Source: an uncultured Duncaniella sp. (GTDB taxonomy: Bacteria > Bacteroidota > Bacteroidia > Bacteroidales > Muribaculaceae). Taken from it: a DNA stretch of 48,402 nt. The stretch is from positions 1 to 48,402 of the forward strand of contig CAJTJG010000021.1 of the NCBI GenBank assembly GCA_910576785.1, written 5' to 3'. Under the pieces are notes generated by a model. It made no database searches. It was not told the origin of the DNA and worked only from the letters and a program-made list of their open reading frames with translations. Of this stretch, positions 8,331-16,332 are shown piece by piece. Made by a program: the position numbers and the translations under genes. Position 1 is the first letter of the stretch; every line of letters starts with the position of its first letter.

Positions 8331-8445
8331 GAACACAGGAGGGCCAGGAAGGCTCAGAAGCGATGAGAATATAATTATCAGCACAATAACTAATTATATT
8401 TGTCACTTTTGAGTTTTCCTGGCCCTTCTGTATCCCTATGTGTTC
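8331..8445. repeat. Interrupted intergenic inverted repeat
   Basis: Nested arms pair in order: GAACACA (8331-8337) with TGTGTTC (8439-8445), GGGCCAGGAA (8341-8350) with TTCCTGGCCC (8416-8425), CTCA with TGAG, and ATATAATTA (8369-8377) with TAATTATAT (8391-8399). It lies after tyrA and before the clpP promoter. It shares the 13-mer TTTGTCACTTTTG with the repeat at 13572-13680 and CTTCTGTATC with the one at 28395-28447, so it looks like a decayed member of the same family. Confidence 0.7.
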
Positions 8446-8519
8446 CGCACAGCCACCCGTAAATCTGCGCGGGTTTCATGTGAAAGAAGCACGCATATGT
8501 CCATATATTTCTTCTTTAA

Positions 8520-8551
8520 TTTGCGATAATGGAGTTTTTTTTCTAACTTTA
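8520..8551 (+). promoter_or_regulatory. Promoter of clpP-clpX
   Basis: TTTG (8520-8523), 20 bases and TAACTTTA (8544-8551), one base off the TAnnTTTG consensus. The predicted start near 8558 is about 30 bases before the clpP start codon. Confidence 0.65.
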
Positions 8552-8588
8552 CATTACGAAAGAAAGAAAAAACAACTACACATCATCT

Positions 8589-9293
8589 ATGAATAACGAC
8601 TTCAGAAATTTTGCCGTACATCATCTCGGCATGAACGGTCTTGCCCTCGACCAATACAGCAAGGCGGCCGCACAGCAGATTACATCATCCTACATCTCCC
8701 CCACCATCATAGAGGAACGTCAGCTCAATGTGGCCCAGATGGATGTATTCTCGCGTCTGATGATGGACCGCATCATCTTCCTGTCCACAGATGTCAACGA
8801 CTATACCGCCACTGTAGTGCAGGGGCAGCTTCTCTACCTCGACTCGGTGGATCCCGGCAAGGATATATCCATATATCTCAACTCACCCGGCGGATCAGTG
8901 ATAGCCGGACTCGGTCTCTACGACACCATGCAGCACATCAAGAGTGATGTATCCACAATCTGCATAGGCATGGCAGCATCCATGGCCGCCGTGCTCCTCG
9001 TGGCCGGCGCTCAGGGCAAAAGGCTCGCCCTGCCCCACTCGCGTGTGATGATCCACCAGCCCCTCGGCGGCGTGCAGGGCCAGGCTTCTGACATCGAGAT
9101 CACTGCCCGCGAGATACTCAAATACAAGGCCGAACTTTACAAAATCATCGCCGATCACTCCGGCATGCCCCTCGAGAAAATCGAGGCTGACGCCGACCGC
9201 GACTACTGGATGACGGCCTCCGAGGCCAAGGAATATGGCATGATAGACCACATACTCCTTCCCGAGAAAAAATCCGAGAAGACAAATGGCTAA
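8589..9293 (+). CDS. clpP: ATP-dependent Clp protease proteolytic subunit
   Basis: ClpP (234 residues) forms the barrel-shaped serine peptidase that degrades proteins unfolded by ClpX or ClpC. The catalytic Ser is about residue 131 in GMAASMAA and His about 156 in MIHQPLGG. The Asp is probably near 201 in the segment before DRDYWM. An N-terminal extension of about 35 residues precedes the conserved core, as in other Bacteroidales ClpP. The 3' end overlaps clpX by eight bases, so the two are co-translated. In many Bacteroidales trigger factor (tig) directly precedes clpP; here tyrA and a long inverted repeat do, so tig is either elsewhere or not linked. Confidence 0.97.
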   Translation: MNNDFRNFAVHHLGMNGLALDQYSKAAAQQITSSYISPTIIEERQLNVAQMDVFSRLMMDRIIFLSTDVNDYTATVVQGQLLYLDSVDPGKDISIYLNSPGGSVIAGLGLYDTMQHIKSDVSTICIGMAASMAAVLLVAGAQGKRLALPHSRVMIHQPLGGVQGQASDIEITAREILKYKAELYKIIADHSGMPLEKIEADADRDYWMTASEAKEYGMIDHILLPEKKSEKTNG

Positions 9294-10569
9294 GAAAAAC
9301 AGTAATAACAATAACATAGGTGGCGGAGGCTCGATACCCGTAAAATGCTCATTCTGCGGGAAAGAGCCCTCCTATACCGACATAATGGTGCCGAGCCCCC
9401 TTGGCGAGGCATACATATGCAGCGACTGTGTGGACCAGATCGAGGGACTGCTCAAAGAGTATCTCAACGAAGGCCATCCACAGAAGTCATCGCACAAAAA
9501 AAGCGGCAAAGAAAATCATGCCCCCGCGGGCAAGCTCCCTACTCCCAAGGAGATATGCGACTTCCTCGACCAATACGTGATAGGCCAGGACGATGCCAAG
9601 AAATACCTCTCGGTAGCCGTCTACAACCACTACAAACGTCTTGCCCAGACCCGCGACGAAGTTGATATCGAGAAGAGCAACATCATAATGGTAGGACCCA
9701 CCGGCACCGGCAAGACACTCCTGGCCAAGACCATAGCCCGTCAGCTCGACGTCCCGTTCGCCATAGTCGACGCCACCGTGCTCACCGAAGCCGGATATGT
9801 GGGCGAGGATATAGAGAGTCTGTTGGTACGTCTGCTCCAGGCCGCCGACTACGATGTGGAGAAAGCCGAGCGCGGCATAGTGTTCATCGACGAGATCGAC
9901 AAGATAGCCCGCAAGGGTGACAACCCATCCATCACCCGCGACGTATCGGGCGAAGGTGTGCAGCAGGGCCTGCTCAAGCTCCTCGAAGGCTCGGTGGTCA
10001 ACGTGCCGCCGAACGGCGGACGTAAGCACCCCGAGCAGAAGATGATAGCCGTCGACACGAAGAACATACTCTTCATATGCGGCGGAGCTTTCGATGGTAT
10101 CGAGCGCAAGATAGCCCACAGGCTCAACACCCATGTGGTAGGATTCACCGGCCACGCCGTGCGCGCCAAGGTCGATTCGGACAACTATCTGAAATACATA
10201 GCGCCGCAGGACCTCAAGAGCTTCGGGCTCATCCCCGAGATCATAGGCCGCCTGCCAGTACTCGTGCATCTCGACCCGCTTGACCGCGACGCCCTGCTTA
10301 AGGTGCTCACCGAACCGAAGAACGCCATCATACGCCAGTACGAGAAGCTCTTCGCCATGGACGGTGTAAAGCTCGTGTTCGAGCCGGAGACCCTCGGATT
10401 CATAGTCGACAAGGCCATCGAGTACAAGCTCGGCGCCCGCGGACTCCGCACCATCGTGGAGACCATCATGATCGACCCGATGTTCGAGACCCCGTCGGCC
10501 AAAGTCAAGGAGCTCACCATAACACGTGAGTATGCCGAGGAAAAAATCAAAAAAGCATACATAGGCTGA
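9286..10569 (+). CDS. clpX: ATP-dependent Clp protease ATP-binding subunit ClpX
   Basis: ClpX (427 residues) is the AAA+ unfoldase that recognises substrates and feeds them to ClpP. The N-terminal zinc-binding domain has Cys21, Cys24, Cys45 and Cys48, preceded by a short Asn/Gly-rich tail. Walker A GPTGTGKT is at residues 137-144 and Walker B VFIDEIDK near 198-205. The ClpP-docking IGF-type loop falls in the stretch around residues 280-290. The C-terminal small AAA domain includes LGARGLR. The start codon lies inside the last codons of clpP, giving an eight-base overlap. Confidence 0.98.
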   Translation: MAKKNSNNNNIGGGGSIPVKCSFCGKEPSYTDIMVPSPLGEAYICSDCVDQIEGLLKEYLNEGHPQKSSHKKSGKENHAPAGKLPTPKEICDFLDQYVIGQDDAKKYLSVAVYNHYKRLAQTRDEVDIEKSNIIMVGPTGTGKTLLAKTIARQLDVPFAIVDATVLTEAGYVGEDIESLLVRLLQAADYDVEKAERGIVFIDEIDKIARKGDNPSITRDVSGEGVQQGLLKLLEGSVVNVPPNGGRKHPEQKMIAVDTKNILFICGGAFDGIERKIAHRLNTHVVGFTGHAVRAKVDSDNYLKYIAPQDLKSFGLIPEIIGRLPVLVHLDPLDRDALLKVLTEPKNAIIRQYEKLFAMDGVKLVFEPETLGFIVDKAIEYKLGARGLRTIVETIMIDPMFETPSAKVKELTITREYAEEKIKKAYIG

Positions 10570-10688
10570 GCCTCTCTCCTACCCGACCCCGCCAACATTC
10601 CCACTTAATCCCCTAAGCAAGACTTACCTCCCCCTTACATCTTCATATTACCAAAGAAACTCACCCTCTATCCCCTCGCACCCCATCC

Positions 10689-12863
10689 ATGAACCACGAT
10701 CTTCACACAGCGCTCAAAAAGCACTTCGGCTTCGACACCTTCAAAGGCAATCAGGAGGCAATAATAAGCAGTCTCCTTGAAGGCCACGACGTCTTTGTGC
10801 TAATGCCCACCGGCGGCGGCAAATCACTATGCTACCAGCTGCCGGCCCTGATGATGGACGGGACTGCGATCGTGATATCGCCGCTCATCGCTCTGATGAA
10901 GAATCAGGTGGACGCCATCCGCCACTTCAGCGAGACCGACCATGTGGCCCATTTCCTCAACTCGTCGCTCAACCGCGCCGCCATCGAGGCCGTCAAGACC
11001 GACATCAAGAGCGGCCGCACCAAGCTGCTCTACGTGGCACCCGAGTCACTGACCAAGGAGGAGAACATAGAGTTTCTTAAGACCGTTCCCATCTCGTTCT
11101 ACGCCGTCGACGAGGCCCACTGCATCTCGGAGTGGGGCCACGACTTCCGGCCGGAGTACCGGCGCATCAGGCCGATCATCAACGAGATCAACGTACGCCC
11201 GATGATAGCCCTCACAGCCACCGCCACCCCCAAGGTGCAGCACGACATCCAGAAAAACCTCGGGATGATGGAGGCCGTGGCCTATAAATCGTCGTTCAAC
11301 CGGCCCAATCTCTACTACGAGATACGGCCCAAGACCGCCAACATAGACAGGGATATCATCAAATACATCAAGAACAACCCCGGCAAATCGGGCATCATCT
11401 ACTGTCTGAGCCGCAAGAGAGTGGAGGAGCTCGCCGAGATGCTACGTGTGAACGACATCAAGGCCCTCCCCTATCACGCCGGCATGGACGCCGCCACCCG
11501 AAGCGCCAACCAGGACGCCTTCCTGCTCGAGAAAATAGATGTCATCGTGGCCACGATAGCATTCGGTATGGGCATTGACAAGCCCGACGTGCGGTTCGTG
11601 ATACACTACGACATGCCCAAGTCGCTCGAAGGCTACTATCAGGAGACCGGACGTGCCGGCCGCGACGGCGGCGAAGGCACATGCATAACCTTCTATGCAG
11701 CCAAGGATCTCCAGAAAATGGAAAAGTTCATGCAAGGGAAGCCTTTGGCCGAACAGGAGATAGGGAAACAGCTCCTGATCGAGACCCAGAGCTACGCCGA
11801 GGCAAGTTCTTGCCGCAGGCGCTCTCTCCTCTTTTATTTTGGCGAGGAATATCTCAGCGATAACTGTCAGAATTGTGACAATTGTCTAAATCCAAAGAAA
11901 AAAGTGGAAGCTAAAGATGATCTTTGCGCGGTGATCGAGACTGTCATCGCACTGAAAGAAAAGTTCAAGTCGGACTACATCACCGACATCCTACTGGGAC
12001 GTTCCACCCCCGACGTCCTATCTTACCGACATGACGAACTCGAGTGTTTCGGCTGCGAGAGCGGTGTCGATGAGAAACTGCTAAATGCCGTGATCAGACA
12101 GGGCATCCTTTCCGGATACCTCGAGCGCGACATCGAGAACTACGGCCTGCTCAAAGTCACGGCCAAGGGAAAGAAATTCCTATCCAAACCGGCATCGTTC
12201 AAAGTGATCGAGGATTCAGAGTTCTCCGACGAGCCGGATCCCGAGCTGATGAAGGGTGGCGCCTCGTATGCCGCCGACACCGAGCTATACAGCATCCTCA
12301 AGGATCTGCGCAAGAAGGTGGCAAAGCATCTCGGCCTGCCCACCTACGTGATATTCCAGGACACATCGCTCGAGGCCATGGCCACGACCTATCCCGTGAC
12401 ACTGGAGGAGCTTCAGAACATACCCGGAGTGGGCGCCGGCAAGGCGAAGCGCTACGGACCCGAGTTCGTCAATGTGATACGCCAGCACGTGGAGGACAAC
12501 GAGATCGTGCGTCCTGAGGATATGAGAGTGCGCCAGGTGCCCGACAAGAGTCTCACCAAACTGTTCATAATCCAGCGCATAGACCGCAAGATACCCCTCC
12601 CCGAGATAGCAAAGGCAAAGGGACTGGAGTTCAACGAACTTCTCGACGACATAGAAGGGATAGTCTATGCCGGCACAAAGATCAACATCAACTATTACAT
12701 CAACGAGATCATGGACGAGGACTCGCAGGAGGATCTCTTCGACTATTTCCGCGAGAGCGAGAACGATGATCTCGACAAGGCATACCGCGATCTGGGCGCC
12801 GACTTCTCGGAGGAGGAGATCCGCCTGGCACGTATCAAGTTCATATCAGAGATGGGCAACTGA
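10689..12863 (+). CDS. recQ: ATP-dependent DNA helicase RecQ
   Basis: RecQ (724 residues) is a 3'-to-5' DNA helicase acting in recombination and in repair of stalled forks. Visible in order are: motif 0 and Walker A MPTGGGKSLCYQ (39-50), DEAH box VDEAHCISEWGHDFRPEY (140-157), the second RecA domain with GYYQETGRAGRDG, a zinc-binding region with SSCRRR and CQNCDNC (around 370-400), winged helix, and an HRDC domain near 530-610 with IPGVGAGKAKRYG. The C-terminal acidic tail of about 100 residues is typical of Bacteroidetes RecQ. A 119-base gap separates it from clpX, in which I see no good promoter. recQ after clpX is a conserved order in the group. Confidence 0.97.
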   Translation: MNHDLHTALKKHFGFDTFKGNQEAIISSLLEGHDVFVLMPTGGGKSLCYQLPALMMDGTAIVISPLIALMKNQVDAIRHFSETDHVAHFLNSSLNRAAIEAVKTDIKSGRTKLLYVAPESLTKEENIEFLKTVPISFYAVDEAHCISEWGHDFRPEYRRIRPIINEINVRPMIALTATATPKVQHDIQKNLGMMEAVAYKSSFNRPNLYYEIRPKTANIDRDIIKYIKNNPGKSGIIYCLSRKRVEELAEMLRVNDIKALPYHAGMDAATRSANQDAFLLEKIDVIVATIAFGMGIDKPDVRFVIHYDMPKSLEGYYQETGRAGRDGGEGTCITFYAAKDLQKMEKFMQGKPLAEQEIGKQLLIETQSYAEASSCRRRSLLFYFGEEYLSDNCQNCDNCLNPKKKVEAKDDLCAVIETVIALKEKFKSDYITDILLGRSTPDVLSYRHDELECFGCESGVDEKLLNAVIRQGILSGYLERDIENYGLLKVTAKGKKFLSKPASFKVIEDSEFSDEPDPELMKGGASYAADTELYSILKDLRKKVAKHLGLPTYVIFQDTSLEAMATTYPVTLEELQNIPGVGAGKAKRYGPEFVNVIRQHVEDNEIVRPEDMRVRQVPDKSLTKLFIIQRIDRKIPLPEIAKAKGLEFNELLDDIEGIVYAGTKININYYINEIMDEDSQEDLFDYFRESENDDLDKAYRDLGADFSEEEIRLARIKFISEMGN

Positions 12864-12894
12864 TCCCCACACAACACGACCCATACCCTCCACC

Positions 12895-13560
12895 ATGGCA
12901 CCAGTCATCAAATATCACGACGTGGAGCTCCACCGCAATTCTCTCATTGCGCTGAAGCATGTCACCCTCACCGTCAACCCCGGCGAGTTCCTGTACCTCA
13001 TCGGCAAGGTCGGCAGCGGCAAGTCAAGCATGCTCAAGAGCATATATGCCGAGATACCCATAGCCTCCGGTAGCGCTGAGGTGCTGGACTATGACCTTAC
13101 GACCATCAAACGGTCCGAGGTGCCCTACCTGCGCAGGCGCATCGGGATCATATTCCAGGACTTCCAGCTGCTGAACGACCGTTCGGCAGAGGAGAACCTG
13201 CGGTTTGTGCTGCGGGCCACCGGATGGAAAGACCGCGACGCCATGCAGGAAAGGATAGAGAAGGTGCTCCGAAGCGTGGGTATGCTCAACAAAGCCTACA
13301 AACGGCCCCACGAGCTATCGGGCGGCGAGCAACAGCGTGTGGTGATAGCCCGCGCATTGCTCAACGATCCGCCTATCATCCTCGCCGATGAGCCGACAGG
13401 CAATCTTGACCCGGCCACCGGCGAGTCAATCATCGGACTCCTCCACAGTATAGCCCGCGAGGGAACCGCTGTGATTGTCGCTACCCACAATATGGCCCTC
13501 GTGGAGCAATATCCGGCCACAGTGCTCAATTGTGTCCACCACACCATAACCCGTCTCTGA
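12895..13560 (+). CDS. ftsE: Cell division ATP-binding protein FtsE
   Basis: ABC-type ATPase of 221 residues. Walker A GKVGSGKS is at 37-44, the Q-loop FQDFQLL near 87-93, the signature LSGGEQQR at 141-148, and Walker B IILADEPTGNLDP near 161-173. The closest family is FtsE/LolD; the FtsE-like start (IKYHDVELHRN) favours FtsE, the partner of the membrane protein FtsX that activates cell-wall hydrolases at the division site. No ftsX is adjacent, and in Bacteroidetes ftsE and ftsX are commonly unlinked. The ATG at 12895 is chosen because the family match starts there, 31 bases after the recQ stop; upstream in-frame starts lie within recQ. A long inverted repeat follows the stop codon. Confidence 0.85.
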   Translation: MAPVIKYHDVELHRNSLIALKHVTLTVNPGEFLYLIGKVGSGKSSMLKSIYAEIPIASGSAEVLDYDLTTIKRSEVPYLRRRIGIIFQDFQLLNDRSAEENLRFVLRATGWKDRDAMQERIEKVLRSVGMLNKAYKRPHELSGGEQQRVVIARALLNDPPIILADEPTGNLDPATGESIIGLLHSIAREGTAVIVATHNMALVEQYPATVLNCVHHTITRL

Positions 13561-13571
13561 ACCTTATATAT

Positions 13572-13680
13572 AGAAAGATACAGAAGGACAAAAAGGACAA
13601 AAGTGACAAAAGTAATTAATTATTATACAGGTAATTAATATTTTGTCACTTTTGTCCTTTTTGTCCTTCTGTGTCTTTCT
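13572..13680. repeat. Long intergenic inverted repeat (40-bp arms)
   Basis: Arms 13572-13611 and 13641-13680 pair over 40 positions with a single T-G mismatch. The 29-base loop contains GTAATTAAT twice. The repeat fills the space between the converging ends of ftsE and the GH30 gene, so it may act as a bidirectional terminator or RNA end-protecting hairpin, though no T-run follows either arm. The outer arm shares AAGATACAGAAG with the repeat at 28395. Confidence 0.9.
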
Positions 13681-13711
13681 GTCAATTATGAGATATCTAC
13701 ATTTCAGTCGG

Positions 13712-15208
13712 TCATTTCTGCACGTAGGTGTTGAATGAGTGCGGGGCGAGGCTCGCGTTCAGGTATCTGCCGGCACCGACACGCACACTCACCGTGCGGG
13801 GCTCATCGCCAAAATTTCCGGCCACCACAACATATTTGCCCTCGGGCGTGACAGCTACAAGGACAGGAGTGCGGTCATCGCCGGTGGGCTTGAATCCGAC
13901 TATCCCGGCACCCTCGCGTATGAAATGGCTGTAATGACGGTAGGCATGCCATTCGGGCACATATTCGTATGTGCGGTCAGAGCTGTTCACTCTGACGAGC
14001 GCATTCTGCTTCCATCCCCACGGGCTCTCGCCGCGATCGCACAATATCAGGTTCCAGTTATTATAGTCCGAGCATCCGTTACCTATATAATGGTTTATGA
14101 GATGGAATGTATGCTCGCCCGCCTGCCAGTCCATGGATCCGTTGCCACACTCGCTCTCTGTGCTTATGTATCTGTAGCCGGGAAATTCCTCACGTATGCG
14201 GGGGAGTATCTGGCCTCCCTCCCACTGGAATCCCACACCCTTGATATTGTCGGCCATGCGCGGGTCGGAGAGAAGACCACGGACATGGTCGTAGCGGTTG
14301 GTATTGAATGTGCCCAGACACAGCTCCACGTCCGGATTCTGACGCCGGAGCGCCGGGGCGAGATAGTCGAGGTTGAAGCGGAGTATACCCTCCGATGTCC
14401 ACGGGCACCCGGGATACGGCGTATAGCTATAGGCCTCGTTCTGATACATAACCATGTCGATCTTCACACCCTGCCCACGGTAAAGGTCGATGAAGCGGTT
14501 GAACATGTCGGCATAGGCCTGAAGATAGCGGGGCTCCTGAATGAAATAATCCTGCACGGCCATGCGGCGGGGGAAACGGGTCTTGTCGGGGTTCACCTGC
14601 TCGTTGTCCGAGCGGTCGGAGTCGCCAAACAGCAGATGGTCGAGTGCCGGATCGAGATCATTGTAGCGATTGCTCTGCACGGCATAGTGGTCGTTGATCT
14701 TCATCCATGCCGGAGGACTCCAGGGCGACATCCAGAATGTCATGTCGGGACAGTACTTCTGCGCGGCGCGTATGTAGGGGATGATGGTTGTCTTGTCGCG
14801 CTCTATGTTGAAATATTTCAAGCCGAAATCGCCGCGAACATCGCTACAGGAGTACCACGACAAGGCATAATCGTTGGCATTCATTGATATGCGCCCCATG
14901 GAGAAGCCGAGTTCTCCGTCGGGAGCGAAGGCCCGGGAGAGGATCTCGTCCTGCTGGTCACGACTGAGCATGCACAGAGCTTTCCAATCCTGCTCGTTGA
15001 AAGTCGTGCCCCAGCGGCGGAATGTCACTATGGGATTTTCCGCATCAGTCTCTACGGTGGCTGTGACCGTGGGCTTTGCGGAAGCCTTGATGGCAGGAGC
15101 CGTCTGCCAGCGTAATGAATCGGTGGTAATGATATGACTGAATGTCTGCGCATCTGCCGCCTGTACCGAGGCCAGAAGCATCACTACTGATACTACAGAG
15201 AATTTCAT
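13712..15208 (-). CDS. Secreted GH30-family glycoside hydrolase
   Basis: 498 residues with an N-terminal signal peptide (about residues 1-20, ending ASVQAADA). The rest matches glycoside hydrolase family 30 (glucosylceramidase/endo-beta-1,6-glucanase type): a (beta/alpha)8 barrel followed by a small beta-domain. FWMSPWSPPAWMK (158-170) is a conserved barrel segment. The probable acid/base is Glu258 in MVMYQNEAYS and the probable nucleophile is Glu351 in YISTESECGNG. The C-terminal 80 residues (from about VGFKPTGDDRTPVLVAV) form the beta-sandwich. The product is probably exported to the periplasm or surface. The substrate (beta-1,6-glucan, glucosylceramide or similar) cannot be decided by eye. 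It lies 37 bases downstream of rnz on the same strand. No SusC/SusD pair is nearby. Confidence 0.88.
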   Translation of the reverse strand: MKFSVVSVVMLLASVQAADAQTFSHIITTDSLRWQTAPAIKASAKPTVTATVETDAENPIVTFRRWGTTFNEQDWKALCMLSRDQQDEILSRAFAPDGELGFSMGRISMNANDYALSWYSCSDVRGDFGLKYFNIERDKTTIIPYIRAAQKYCPDMTFWMSPWSPPAWMKINDHYAVQSNRYNDLDPALDHLLFGDSDRSDNEQVNPDKTRFPRRMAVQDYFIQEPRYLQAYADMFNRFIDLYRGQGVKIDMVMYQNEAYSYTPYPGCPWTSEGILRFNLDYLAPALRRQNPDVELCLGTFNTNRYDHVRGLLSDPRMADNIKGVGFQWEGGQILPRIREEFPGYRYISTESECGNGSMDWQAGEHTFHLINHYIGNGCSDYNNWNLILCDRGESPWGWKQNALVRVNSSDRTYEYVPEWHAYRHYSHFIREGAGIVGFKPTGDDRTPVLVAVTPEGKYVVVAGNFGDEPRTVSVRVGAGRYLNASLAPHSFNTYVQK

Positions 15209-15245
15209 GGTACTATATGGGAGGTATTATATATAAATGTGATGA

Positions 15246-16166
15246 TCAGATCAAGTCGATGGTCAGCCCCTCGCGGGCAAGTGTCGTGGCCGGGAATATT
15301 GCACGGGCCTCCTCGAGCAGAGGTTCCTCGCCGGAGGTGTAGCGCTTGGAGAAGTGCCCTATGACGAGCCTCGAGGCTCCGGCCCTTGCAGCAATATCGG
15401 CAGCCTGGGCAGCAGTGGAGTGGCCGCGCTCACGGGCCTGCTTCTCAAGCGAGGAATCGTAGGTAGCCTCGTGGTATACGGTGTCGACCCCGGCTACATC
15501 GGCAGCTACCCGAAGGGAGTGGAGCGTATCGCTGCAATATGCGTAGCTCACGCTCGGATCCGGATCGGATGTCAGCGCGGCGTTGGGGATCACCGTGCCG
15601 TCAGCCTTCACATAGTCAGCCCCATCCCTTATGGCCTTGAGCTGTGCCACCGGGATGGAATGGAACTTCACCATCTCACCCTTGAGGTGGCGCGGCTTGG
15701 GCTTCTCGCGAAATATGAATCCGGTGCACGCCGTGCGGTGATACAGTGGGAAGGTCTCTACCGTAAGACCGTCATCCTCATAGACCGTCCTGCGCTCGCC
15801 AGGCTCGATGATATCGTAGACAATCTCGAAAGCAGACTCCCGTAGAAAATAGTCCATCCACGTCTTCAGCAGTTCCGCGCCCTCGCGGAATATATGGATG
15901 GTGATGCGTCCCCCCACATCGTGGAGCGCCATGGTGGAGAGGAGTCCGGGGAGGCCGAACATGTGGTCGCCATGCAGATGGGATATGAATATATGCCCGA
16001 GTCGTGAGAATTTCAGGCCCATGCGCCTGAACTGCGACTGGGCACCCTCGCCGCAGTCGATCATGAAGAGCTTGTCGCGGAAGTCCACCACCTGACAGGA
16101 AGGCTGGTGACGGGCCGAGGGGGTGGCAGAGCCACAGCCGAGTATGTTTATACGGAATTTTGCCAT
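15246..16166 (-). CDS. rnz: Ribonuclease Z
   Basis: RNase Z (306 residues) is the zinc endonuclease that matures tRNA 3' ends. Its metallo-beta-lactamase fold shows LGCGSATPS at the start and the metal motif SHLHGDHMFGLPGL (about residues 60-73). Later metal ligands lie in the segments around HEATYD and GHFSKRY, the latter being the end-of-protein His motif. The substrate-arm segment is present in the middle. Neither glycine tRNA nor lysine tRNA in this window encodes CCA, so tRNA 3' trimming is needed before CCA addition. The gene is divergent from argS; each has its own -7 box in the 166-base gap. Confidence 0.96.
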   Translation of the reverse strand: MAKFRINILGCGSATPSARHQPSCQVVDFRDKLFMIDCGEGAQSQFRRMGLKFSRLGHIFISHLHGDHMFGLPGLLSTMALHDVGGRITIHIFREGAELLKTWMDYFLRESAFEIVYDIIEPGERRTVYEDDGLTVETFPLYHRTACTGFIFREKPKPRHLKGEMVKFHSIPVAQLKAIRDGADYVKADGTVIPNAALTSDPDPSVSYAYCSDTLHSLRVAADVAGVDTVYHEATYDSSLEKQARERGHSTAAQAADIAARAGASRLVIGHFSKRYTSGEEPLLEEARAIFPATTLAREGLTIDLI

Positions 16167-16189
16167 TCAGAGAGTCTGTATCGTATCTA

Positions 16190-16197
16190 CAAAATTA
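16190..16197 (-). promoter_or_regulatory. -7 box of rnz
   Basis: TAATTTTG on the minus strand matches TAnnTTTG and lies 24 bases upstream of the rnz start. I see no clear TTTG element 19-21 bases further upstream. Confidence 0.45.
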
Positions 16198-16292
16198 AGC
16201 ATAAAACTTGTAATATCTACCTCTTGGGCTGTCTTTTTGCCCACATGGACATATTTTCAACCGCAGTGGCCCGCAATTATGGAGATTTTTCG

Positions 16293-16300
16293 TAACTTTG
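16293..16300 (+). promoter_or_regulatory. -7 box of argS
   Basis: TAACTTTG is a full match to the -7 consensus, 33 bases before the argS start. The region that should hold the TTTG element is GC-rich and does not match, so the promoter may rely on the -7 box or an activator. Confidence 0.5.
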
Positions 16301-16332
16301 CAAATTAGGAAATAACCATATAGTGGAAAAAC

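Noticed and set aside
12667..12894. Upstream in-frame extension of ftsE into recQ
   Set aside because: The extra 76 residues are Ser/Thr/Arg-rich, overlap the conserved recQ end and precede the first FtsE-like residue.
13739..14887. 382-codon plus-strand frame opposite the GH30 gene
   Set aside because: The GH30 reading on the minus strand has a signal peptide and catalytic motifs; the opposite frame has none and is explained by codon bias.
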